Below, piece after piece: positions 31,114 through 37,336 of a DNA stretch of 37,336 bases. Numbering within the stretch: position 1 is the first letter of the stretch; every line of letters starts with the position of its first letter. Made by a program: the position numbers and the translations under genes. Under the pieces are notes generated by a model. It did no database searches and had not been told where the DNA came from. It saw only the letters and a program-made list of their open reading frames with translations. Location of the stretch: positions 1 to 37,336 of the forward strand of contig CAZWJH010000015.1 of NCBI GenBank assembly GCA_964634755.1, in the 5' to 3' direction. Source of the stretch: JALXDT01 sp964634755. GTDB lineage: Bacteria; Acidobacteriota; Aminicenantia; JAMOAD01.

Positions 31114-31965
31114 TTAGCAGTTTTTACACTTATATAATAAAATGGAACCGAATGCAATTGAATCGAGAATGAGAAGTAAAATTCCACCGGCGATGGGAAT
31201 TATTTTAAGTAGCATAATAATTAACAAGCCTATGATCAAAATTAGAGCAGATGGGATGTTCTTAAAATTCAATGAACTTGAAAAGGAGCTCCCTAAAAGA
31301 AAACTTATCGCAGCTCTTCCTATCCCCTTTAAAATTATTATGAATAAACCTAAAAGAATTAGGAATGGAATTCCTATAATAAAAAGACTTAGTATAGCAA
31401 AGATAAGAACTAATATAATTATAATGATGTAAAAGACAATACCCCATAAAAAGCTTTTTAAAGTTTTTTCTTTAATGGTTTCAGAAAGTTTTTCAATTTT
31501 CGCAGGGATTAAGGCATAAATAACCAATATAAATACATACCAGAAGAAGAAGGATAAAAAGAAAGAAAAAGTCAAAGGAGTCGTGGAATTCCCCAATTTT
31601 ATCCTTGCTATCTTTTTCAATTCTTTTAATGAACCATACTTTATTATTTTCCCTTTAATAAAAGTATTTTCTTCTCTTTTAAATTTACTTGATATTAAGA
31701 TAAGATCGCCATCTATTGTTGTTCCTTTCTTAAGTTCAAAATTTGACCACAGTATAATAACATCTCCTTTAACTTCTCCGGATAATTTTATTTTCCCATT
31801 AAATATCAAGATGTCTTTTTCAAAAACTCCTTTTAAATCCCAATCACCTCCGAACCTTATTATGTCATCTTTATATGATGAAACTTTTTTATTCATTGGT
31901 AGGGAGGTAGAAGGAAGTAAAAAAAGAAATACGATTATTATTAATACTGTTCCTATCTTTTTCAT
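31114..31965 (-). CDS. Membrane protein with bactofilin-like (polymer-forming) N-terminal domain
   Basis: About 283 residues from ATG 31965: signal-like helix (KKIGTVLIIIVFLFLLPSTSLP), a short right-handed beta-helix-like domain (DILIFNGKIKLSGEVKGDVIILWSNFELKKGTTIDGDLILIS, alternating G-D-V/I turns as in polymer-forming or bactofilin domains), then about four membrane helices. ATG 31965 is chosen because GAGG lies 5 nt before it and it overlaps the anti-sigma stop as ATGA; an ATG 36 nt upstream would run through the ribosome site. Likely a target or accessory of the sigma/anti-sigma pair. Function unknown. Confidence 0.7.
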   Translation of the reverse strand: MKKIGTVLIIIVFLFLLPSTSLPMNKKVSSYKDDIIRFGGDWDLKGVFEKDILIFNGKIKLSGEVKGDVIILWSNFELKKGTTIDGDLILISSKFKREENTFIKGKIIKYGSLKELKKIARIKLGNSTTPLTFSFFLSFFFWYVFILVIYALIPAKIEKLSETIKEKTLKSFLWGIVFYIIIIILVLIFAILSLFIIGIPFLILLGLFIIILKGIGRAAISFLLGSSFSSSLNFKNIPSALILIIGLLIIMLLKIIPIAGGILLLILDSIAFGSILLYKCKNC

Positions 31966-32525
31966 CTTTTCCTCTTTTTTAGGACCACATCTTTTTTCCA
32001 TAGACTTATCCCTATTAAAACAATAGTTAAAATAATAATTTCAGCTATCCTCAAATATAAAAGGTTTGGTGTTATGTTTTTAGTTGGGAGCTTTAAAATT
32101 ATATAAAAAAGTTTTTTCATAACAGAAAGCAGTTCTCCAAAATTTGATATACCATTTTTTATAAAAAATGTGATGTTTATCTTTTTTATAAGCATGTTTA
32201 TGACAAAATTTGTGCCTTTTGTATAAATAAGATAAAAAAGGGTTGCAAAAAGGCCTAAAAAGCCAATAAAAATGGAAATAAAGAGTTCCTCCAGTTTTAT
32301 TCTTTTTCTTGCGACTTTTTCCATTATGGTATTAAGCAAAGAGGGAGGAGGTTCCAAGAGCGGAGGTTCGCTTAAAATTTCTTCTACTTTTTTTATCTCT
32401 AACATCTTTGCTTTACACTCTTCACAATATTTGAGATGCTCTTTTATCTCATTCGCTCTCTTTTCATCTATATCATTTTCAAGAAAGAGCGAAATTTCTT
32501 CTTCATTTAAGTGTTTTTCCTTCAT
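31962..32525 (-). CDS. Zinc-finger (ZAS-type) anti-sigma factor
   Basis: 187 residues. The N-terminal domain holds the anti-sigma zinc motif H-x3-C-x2-C in EHLKYCEECKAKM, after HLNEEEISLFLENDID. Two probable membrane helices follow (ELFISIFIGFLGLFATLFYLIY and the C-terminal IAEIIILTIVLIGISLW). It should hold the adjacent sigma factor at the membrane. Overlaps of 4 nt on both sides show tight coupling. Confidence 0.87.
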   Translation of the reverse strand: MKEKHLNEEEISLFLENDIDEKRANEIKEHLKYCEECKAKMLEIKKVEEILSEPPLLEPPPSLLNTIMEKVARKRIKLEELFISIFIGFLGLFATLFYLIYTKGTNFVINMLIKKINITFFIKNGISNFGELLSVMKKLFYIILKLPTKNITPNLLYLRIAEIIILTIVLIGISLWKKDVVLKKRKR

Positions 32526-33082
32526 TTTTTACTCTCTTTTAATATTGCAATTAATCTTTTTTTTGCTCTGAAAATTTTGTTTTTCAAGGTGCCCATGGGT
32601 ATTTCCAAAATCTCTGAAATTTCTTCGTATTTGAGTCCGTTTACGTATCTGAGTATTATGAGCTCTTTATACTCTTCCGGTAACTTTTCCACTGCTTTCC
32701 ATACACTATTTTTTAATTCTTCTTCTATTAATTCATCTTCTTTTGATTTATGCTTATTATCCGGAAAATCAGGGGTGGAGCTATTGTCATAACTGTAGGT
32801 TGAAAAGCTGATACTCTTTTTTTTACGGTAGTAATCTATTAAATAATTGTGAGAAAGAGCAAATATCCAGGTGCTAAATTTATAAGAAAAATTGTATTTT
32901 TGAAGATTGGAGAAAACTTTTAAAAAAATATCCTGTGTTAGCTCTGATGCAATTTCAGTATCCTTTAGATTTCTGTAAAAGTAATTATATATTGGTTTTT
33001 GATAAGCTATTACAAGTGTTTCCATAGCCTTCCTATCTCCTTTAAGACATCTTTCCAAAATTTCTTTTTCATTTTCTAACAT
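32522..33082 (-). CDS. ECF-type RNA polymerase sigma factor
   Basis: 186 residues. Region 2: FYRNLKDTEIASELTQDIFLKVFSNLQ and FSTWIFALSHNYLIDYYRK; region 4: LIILRYVNGLKYEEISEILEIPMGTLKNKIFRAKKRL. RpoE-like length and layout. It begins 13 bp after the LolA-like gene and is followed by its anti-sigma factor, a second sigma cassette independent of the one near 19 kb. Confidence 0.94.
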   Translation of the reverse strand: MLENEKEILERCLKGDRKAMETLVIAYQKPIYNYFYRNLKDTEIASELTQDIFLKVFSNLQKYNFSYKFSTWIFALSHNYLIDYYRKKKSISFSTYSYDNSSTPDFPDNKHKSKEDELIEEELKNSVWKAVEKLPEEYKELIILRYVNGLKYEEISEILEIPMGTLKNKIFRAKKRLIAILKESKK

Positions 33083-33095
33083 TATTATTACGATA

Positions 33096-33670
33096 TCATT
33101 CCAATTTTGTTATATCAAAAATATTTTCAGAAAATTTTGGTTTAAAAGTGATGTTTTGTATTTTAAATTCAATGATATTTCCTTCTATGTCAAAAACAGT
33201 AATTTTCTCTAACTTCTTGTTTTTAAAATTAATTATTACTCGAGAAAATTTTTCATCTTCTCCGCCATAAACAACAATTTTATCCCCAATGCTTGTACTT
33301 TTTCTTTTTTTAAAAAACTCAAGAGGTTTTTTTAAGATACTTAAAATACTATTATTAAAATCTTCTTTGTTTATATTTATCTCTTCTTTTCCATCCTCTG
33401 AAATTTGATAAACCTTTTCATTTTTTATTATATATATTCTTCTCTCATCTCCCAAATAATCCCATCTCCATTTCCCATTTAAATAATAAACTTTTCCCCT
33501 TTCTTGAATTACTGAATTATCATCTTTTGAAACCATTTTTTGTTTGAATTGAAAGAAAAGGCTCCCTGAGTTTTCTAATTTATAAAGAAATTTATTAAAT
33601 TGTGAAGAAATTGCTCCACTTAAAAGAGCTAAACTGAACCAAAAAAAAAATATCTTATGAGTTTTCTCAA
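33096..33670 (-). CDS. LolA-like lipoprotein carrier, apparently frameshifted at a T10 run
   Basis: The open frame from ATG 33536 (146 residues) carries LolA-like features such as GKVYYLNGKWRWDYLGDERRIYI and KPKFSENIFDITKLE, but starts without a signal peptide. The same frame stays open upstream to 33674 with no ATG, GTG or TTG. In the neighbouring frame a TTG at 33670, overlapping the cheY stop as TTGA, starts MRKLIRYFFF and meets a run of ten T (33650-33641). One extra T would join it to WFSLALLSGAISSQFNKF and give a normal secreted LolA-like protein of about 190 residues. Either the gene is frameshifted here, the base was miscalled, or slippage on the tract restores it. Confidence 0.65.
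33641..33650 (-). repeat. T10 homopolymer at the frame junction of the LolA-like gene
   Basis: Ten A on the plus strand (T10 in the gene) lie where the signal-peptide frame and the mature-protein frame meet. A length of 11 or 8 would make the frame continuous. Confidence 0.9.
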
Positions 33671-34026
33671 CCTTTTAAGACATTATCTATTTTTTCTTTT
33701 AAAACTTCGGGCGTAAAAGGTTTAACAATATAGTCACTGACACCTGCTTTAAAAGCCTCTAAAACATCTTCTTTTGCTGCATTCGTTGTTATCATAAGAA
33801 TTGGTATATTGGGATCTTTTTCTCTAACTTTCGTCACAAATGTCATTCCGTCCATTTCTGGCATGTTCCAGTCTGTTAGGATTAAACTTATACCTCCCTT
33901 TTCAAATTCTTCTAAACCTTCCACTCCATCGCCTGCTTCTGCGACATCTGTATAGCCAATTTTAGCCAAACTGTTTTTTATTATTCTTCTCATAGTTAAA
34001 GAATCATCAACAACTAAAAATTTCAT
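33667..34026 (-). CDS. CheY-like single-domain response regulator
   Basis: 119 residues, receiver only. Acidic pocket VVDDS, phospho-acceptor D52 in LTDWNMPEMDG, the conserved Thr/Ala switch region (MITTNAAKEDV) and Lys in IVKPF are all present. Strongly CheY-like in sequence. It lies 11 bp after cheW; no CheA, MCP or CheB/R is in the window, so the kinase is elsewhere. Likely output is pilus/gliding polarity or flagellar control, given the MglA and PilZ neighbours. Confidence 0.95.
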   Translation of the reverse strand: MKFLVVDDSLTMRRIIKNSLAKIGYTDVAEAGDGVEGLEEFEKGGISLILTDWNMPEMDGMTFVTKVREKDPNIPILMITTNAAKEDVLEAFKAGVSDYIVKPFTPEVLKEKIDNVLKG

Positions 34027-34037
34027 CTTTTCTCCTC

Positions 34038-34541
34038 CTATAATGAATTATCTAAAGCTTTTTTCTCTTCAGTTGAAAGGATTTTCTCTATTTCTAATAT
34101 TATAAGTAGTCTGTCACCAATTTTTCCCACTCCTTTTAAGTATTCTGAACCAACCTTACTTACAAGAGGAGGAGGTGGTTCTATTGATGGACCCGGTATC
34201 CTTAAAACCTCAGTCACTCTATCAACTATAAATCCTACTAATTTTTTATCAATTTCAACAACAATTATTCTTGTAAAATTATCAATCTCCTTTTCTTCAA
34301 AACCAAACCTTTTTCTTAATGATACAACAGGTATTACCTTTCCTCGTAAATTTATCACTCCGTTTACATAATAAGGAGCATTTGGAACAGGTGTAATGTC
34401 AATCATTTTAATAATTTCCTGAACTTTTAGAATATCAATTACGAACTCCTCTTCCCCCAACTTAAATCCCACTACCTGAAATACTGTATCTTCTACCACA
34501 GAGTTTTCATCTTTTGCGAGGTCCTTTAAGTTTTTATTCAT
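34038..34541 (-). CDS. CheW-type chemotaxis coupling protein
   Basis: 167 residues. A CheW fold with the hallmark VVGFKLGEEEFVIDILKVQEIIK, ITPVPNAPYYVNGVINLRGKVIPVVSLRKRF and the LIILEIEKIL end. It couples receptors to CheA. I chose ATG 34541 (TGATG overlap with the PilZ-domain gene's stop) with GGAGGG just upstream; a TTG codon immediately before it is the alternative. Located between PilZ and CheY genes in one string. Confidence 0.95.
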   Translation of the reverse strand: MNKNLKDLAKDENSVVEDTVFQVVGFKLGEEEFVIDILKVQEIIKMIDITPVPNAPYYVNGVINLRGKVIPVVSLRKRFGFEEKEIDNFTRIIVVEIDKKLVGFIVDRVTEVLRIPGPSIEPPPPLVSKVGSEYLKGVGKIGDRLLIILEIEKILSTEEKKALDNSL

Positions 34542-34942
34542 CAACCCTCCTTTTTGCCAAAATTGGCTTCAATGAAATTTATGATTCCCTCTCTGTAGCT
34601 TTCATCTATGTTTACGAATTTAACTCCAATTTCATATTTTTTATTCTTTTCCACTTCTTCAACTCTTACCACTTGTGCTACAACAGTAATTGGTTTTGAT
34701 ATTGAGGTTTGATCAAATTTAAAAAAACCAGGGTAGTATTTGTGCCATCCCTGAAGATCAAATTCTATCTTTAGGACTGTGCCAATCGGTATTAATTGGT
34801 CTGTTTCAAAAAGAATTCCTCCTCCTCCAACATCTTTATATTGAGCCTCTTTTAAATCATTTCCTTCCGGTGAATATTTTAAAACTTTATATAAAAGTTT
34901 TGACTTTTTTGGAAGTCTTTTGAATTTTCTTTTCTCTTCCAT
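34541..34942 (-). CDS. PilZ-like domain protein
   Basis: About 133 residues. The c-di-GMP-binding arginine motif R-x3-R is present (RKFKR, near the N-terminus), while the second motif [D/N]-x-S-x2-G reads DVGGGG, with Gly in place of Ser. Beta-barrel strands follow (TVLKIEFDLQGW, PITVVAQVVRVEE and KYEIGVKFVNID). ATG 34942 is chosen because GGAGG lies 5-6 nt before it; ATG 34954 would place that site in the gene. It may bind c-di-GMP and act on pili or on the adjacent Che proteins. Confidence 0.8.
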   Translation of the reverse strand: MEEKRKFKRLPKKSKLLYKVLKYSPEGNDLKEAQYKDVGGGGILFETDQLIPIGTVLKIEFDLQGWHKYYPGFFKFDQTSISKPITVVAQVVRVEEVEKNKKYEIGVKFVNIDESYREGIINFIEANFGKKEG

Positions 34943-34982
34943 TAATACCTCCAAATATTTTTAACACTTTACTATTTCTTTG

Positions 34983-36350
34983 TCAAGCTTTCTCTATGTT
35001 AAGTTTTTTTATCTTCTCTATAAGAGTTGTTCTCTTTATGTTTAACAGCTCTGCCGCTCGTTTTTTATTCCAGTTGGTTTTTTCAAGACTTTGTAAAATT
35101 ATCTTTTTCTCCATCTCTTTGACAAAAGATTGGAGAGAAAAATTCTCGTCTATCTCTATTTTTTCAAAGTTTCCCTCGGATTTTCTTTTTTCCGCCTCTT
35201 CTCTAACGAAAGCAGGAATATCAGATGGTAGTAGCACATTTCTATTCCCCGAATTAACGATAGCTCCTATTATAATGTTCTCAAGTTCTCTAGTGTTCCC
35301 CGGAAATGAATAGTTTTTTAAAATATTTAGGGTAGTAAAAGAAATTTGCTTGCTCTTTAAATTTTCCTCTTTACAGAATTTTTTAATAAAAAAGTTTGCT
35401 ATTTTAGGTATATCCTCTTTTCTTTCTCTTAATGGAGGAATCTTTATTGGGAATACATTTAATCTATAAAAAAGATCTTCCCTGAATTCCCCTTTTTCTA
35501 CGAGTTTTTTTAAATCCTGATTTGAGGCTGATATTATTCTAACATCAACTTTTTTTATAGTATTACTTCCGATGCTTGAGACTTCCTTTTCCTGCAAGAC
35601 TCTCAGAAGTTTTACTTGTAGATGCTGACTCATTGTACTTATTTCATCAAGAAAAATAGAACCTCCATCAGCTGCTTCGAATTTCCCCGGTTTATCATTT
35701 ATTGCTCCCGTGAATGAACCTTTTGTGTGTCCAAACAGTTCATCCTCGAGTAGATTTTCGGGAATTGCTCCACAATGAATAGGTATAAAAGGTTTTCCCC
35801 TTCGTGGAGATAATATGTGAATTGCTTTCGCAAAAAGCTCTTTTCCAGTGCCACTTTCTCCTATTAGCAAGACAGTCACGGATAAAGGGGAGACTTTTTC
35901 CACCTGTTTGTAGACTTCTGTCATTGAATTGGATGTCCCAATTATTCCAAGTTCTTTGAATTTCCTTATTAAAAAAGATTTGTATGAAAGACTCTCTTCA
36001 TCTTTGAAATCCTTTACTATTTCCAATAATTCTCTTATAAGCTCCACTTCCTCTTCCAATATTAAGATTTTATCAAAATAAGCTTTTATGTTTTTGGAAT
36101 TATTGACCTCATAAGAATTCTCAATTCCAATGACTAGGGACTGCCTTTTTAAGTTTTCAATTATTTCCTCTTTTTTATTTAAACTGTTTTCTACTTCCTT
36201 ATTAATTTCTATAACAGATATATCAAAGTTACTTTCATCTTCTTTTATTTCCTCTATTTTTTTAAAATAATTTATTGAGATATCATCTGGCAATTTTTTT
36301 ATTATATTATCAATAAGTTTTTCATTTTTGCTTACAAAAAGAATTCTCAT
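34983..36350 (-). CDS. Sigma-54-dependent activator with degenerate receiver (FleQ/NtrC-like)
   Basis: 455 residues. The N-terminal ~125 residues look like a receiver fold, but the acidic pair (FVSKNE) and phospho-acceptor Asp (VIEIN, Glu at 48) are missing, so phosphorylation is not expected. The AAA+ domain is intact: Walker A GESGTGKE, sigma-54 loop GSFTGA, Walker B IFLDEIS and FREDLFYRLNVFP. A C-terminal Fis-type helix-turn-helix (NKKRAAELLNIKRTTLIEKI) completes it. FleQ-like activators with such receivers often control flagella, pili or biofilm genes and may sense c-di-GMP; here it adjoins PilZ/CheW/CheY. A TATAAT (36363-36358) stands directly before the ATG. Confidence 0.92.
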   Translation of the reverse strand: MRILFVSKNEKLIDNIIKKLPDDISINYFKKIEEIKEDESNFDISVIEINKEVENSLNKKEEIIENLKRQSLVIGIENSYEVNNSKNIKAYFDKILILEEEVELIRELLEIVKDFKDEESLSYKSFLIRKFKELGIIGTSNSMTEVYKQVEKVSPLSVTVLLIGESGTGKELFAKAIHILSPRRGKPFIPIHCGAIPENLLEDELFGHTKGSFTGAINDKPGKFEAADGGSIFLDEISTMSQHLQVKLLRVLQEKEVSSIGSNTIKKVDVRIISASNQDLKKLVEKGEFREDLFYRLNVFPIKIPPLRERKEDIPKIANFFIKKFCKEENLKSKQISFTTLNILKNYSFPGNTRELENIIIGAIVNSGNRNVLLPSDIPAFVREEAEKRKSEGNFEKIEIDENFSLQSFVKEMEKKIILQSLEKTNWNKKRAAELLNIKRTTLIEKIKKLNIEKA

Positions 36351-36357
36351 CTCTTTT

Positions 36358-36387
36358 ATTATAAGAGAAAATTACCCAAAAGTCCAA
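36358..36387 (-). promoter_or_regulatory. Possible promoter directly before the sigma-54 activator
   Basis: On the minus strand TTGGAC (36387-36382), 18 bp and a perfect TATAAT (36363-36358). The predicted start (about 36351) is one base before the ATG at 36350, so a leaderless or near-leaderless transcript is possible. The -35 is poor. Confidence 0.4.
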
Positions 36388-37284
36388 TTAGCCAAATCTT
36401 GAAATTCTTTCAACCACTTGCCCTATTATTTTAAAATTAAAATAATTGATGAGATTTACCACATCTGTTCTAAATTTAACTATATATCTTACAAAATCAA
36501 ATTCCTCTTTTTTTCTTAATAGGGAGGAAAGTTCATTTAAATCCTCTCTTATTTCTAAAAGTCTGTGTTTCATTTTTCGCGTGTTTAGGGAAATTTCTTT
36601 TAAAAGTTTTTCATCTTCTAACTCTTCAAAAATTAAAGTTTCTGGCAGTGTGCTTAAAAACATCTTTCCACTTTCATAAAATTCCTTTCCTATGGATTTT
36701 ATATCTTCAAGATAATTTGATATTTCTTTGTTTTTTTCATGAAGCTTTGATTTTGCTTTTTCAAAAAGTCTATTAATTTCAAAAGGAATTGACTCAATAT
36801 GATCTGTCAAACCGCACTTGCTTCTTTTAAATTCATTTAATTTAACAAAATCTCTTCCGATGTATATTTTATCCTCATAATAACTTACTATATTGTCAGG
36901 GCTGTTTGTGTAATATTTGATTTCATATTTTAGGTTTTTGCTGTCTTTTTCCCTGAATCTTGCTATTATTGTATATTCGTTCTGCTCTATGTAATAGCTA
37001 TGAGCTTCTGCTAAAAAAGAGTATTTTACCAAACTCTTTATTAAAAATTGTTTAAGGTAATCAAGTAGCTCAGTTTTGTTAGAGACAAAGTCTTCCACTT
37101 CAGATGCAATTTGTTCGGGATAGAGAATGGCATAGAATGGAGAGAATAGGTATAAGACTCTCTTATAGCCCATTTCAAGGTGGAGTTCTCTCAAAATGCC
37201 TTCGTACAAAGGCTCCAATTTAAACTCCGGTAAGGAGGGAAATTCCTCAACTTTTATTTTACTAAGCTCTATTATTTCTGGCAT
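36388..37284 (-). CDS. Unrecognised protein with C-terminal coiled coil
   Basis: 298 residues, soluble, no signal peptide. I do not recognise the family. The N-terminal ~150 residues are mixed alpha/beta with an aromatic-rich stretch (GYKRVLYLFSPFYAILYPEQ); from about residue 170 the protein is mostly charged helix (FEKAKSKLHEKNKEISNYLEDIKSIGKEF and KMKHRLLEIREDLNELSSLLRKKEEF), probably coiled coil. GGAGG lies 7 nt before the ATG. It is the first gene of the minus-strand string that continues with the sigma-54 activator, PilZ, CheW and CheY, so a role in surface motility signalling is possible but unproven. Confidence 0.75.
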   Translation of the reverse strand: MPEIIELSKIKVEEFPSLPEFKLEPLYEGILRELHLEMGYKRVLYLFSPFYAILYPEQIASEVEDFVSNKTELLDYLKQFLIKSLVKYSFLAEAHSYYIEQNEYTIIARFREKDSKNLKYEIKYYTNSPDNIVSYYEDKIYIGRDFVKLNEFKRSKCGLTDHIESIPFEINRLFEKAKSKLHEKNKEISNYLEDIKSIGKEFYESGKMFLSTLPETLIFEELEDEKLLKEISLNTRKMKHRLLEIREDLNELSSLLRKKEEFDFVRYIVKFRTDVVNLINYFNFKIIGQVVERISRFG

Positions 37285-37336
37285 TTTTTCCTCCTACGAT
37301 AAATTAGTTTATTATATTTTATGTTAATAAAATATA

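Noticed and set aside
1..37336. CRISPR arrays, tRNA genes and intact insertion sequences
   Set aside because: No regularly spaced repeats, no tRNA-like T-loop/acceptor pattern and no transposase were seen on reading both strands.

Overview
The window comes from an AT-rich, diderm (Gram-negative type) bacterium. The envelope evidence is a TolC/adaptor/RND efflux operon, a LolA-like lipoprotein carrier and type II secretion/type IV pilin-like proteins. Most genes prefer AGA/AGG for arginine, most carry GGAGG-type ribosome sites, and several promoters match TTGACA-N17-TATAAT closely. The RNase P RNA is bacterial type A. I cannot place the organism reliably. The mix of MglA GTPase, PilZ, CheW/CheY, sigma-54 activators and pseudopilins recalls gliding or twitching lineages (Acidobacteriota-, Aminicenantes- or deltaproteobacteria-like), but that is a guess.

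Layout: (1) 1-4.0 kb holds a gene cut by the window edge, a large four-PAS hybrid histidine kinase whose arginine codons differ from its neighbours, and about 650 bp of non-coding DNA with short repeats. It looks like acquired or decaying DNA. (2) 4.06-9.73 kb is a MarR-controlled multidrug efflux operon (marR-tolC-adaptor-RND) with a consensus promoter that carries a palindromic operator. (3) 9.74-12.86 kb is a periplasmic beta-propeller sensor fused to a diguanylate cyclase, preceded by overlapping sigma-54-like and sigma-70-like promoter motifs. (4) 12.87-16.69 kb is rpsO-pnp followed by two pseudopilin genes and a GNAT acetyltransferase. (5) 16.69-19.66 kb (minus) is an ECF sigma/anti-sigma operon with three envelope proteins. 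(6) 19.68-24.90 kb (plus) starts from a promoter that shares its -35 region with the sigma operon. It encodes an orphan oligopeptide-type solute-binding protein, a membrane histidine kinase without the usual phospho-histidine, SfsA and an NtrC-type regulator. (7) rnpB overlaps the end of that regulator; rtcB and a FliK-like gene follow. (8) 27.87-37.28 kb (minus) runs from an unknown coiled-coil protein through a sigma-54 activator, PilZ, CheW, CheY, a LolA-like gene with an apparent frameshift, a second ECF sigma/anti-sigma/membrane cassette, MglA with a long acidic tail, a ParB-like protein and a spore-photoproduct-lyase-like radical SAM enzyme.

The shared theme is envelope and surface sensing: two ECF cassettes, c-di-GMP synthesis (GGDEF) and binding (PilZ), chemotaxis-type signalling, a polarity GTPase and sigma-54 control. 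The observations most worth checking are the T10 frameshift in the LolA-like gene, the CDS/rnpB overlap, the solute-binding protein/degenerate kinase/NtrC module, the sigma-54-like site before the diguanylate cyclase, three regulatory genes that look leaderless, and two 9-G runs inside coding sequence.
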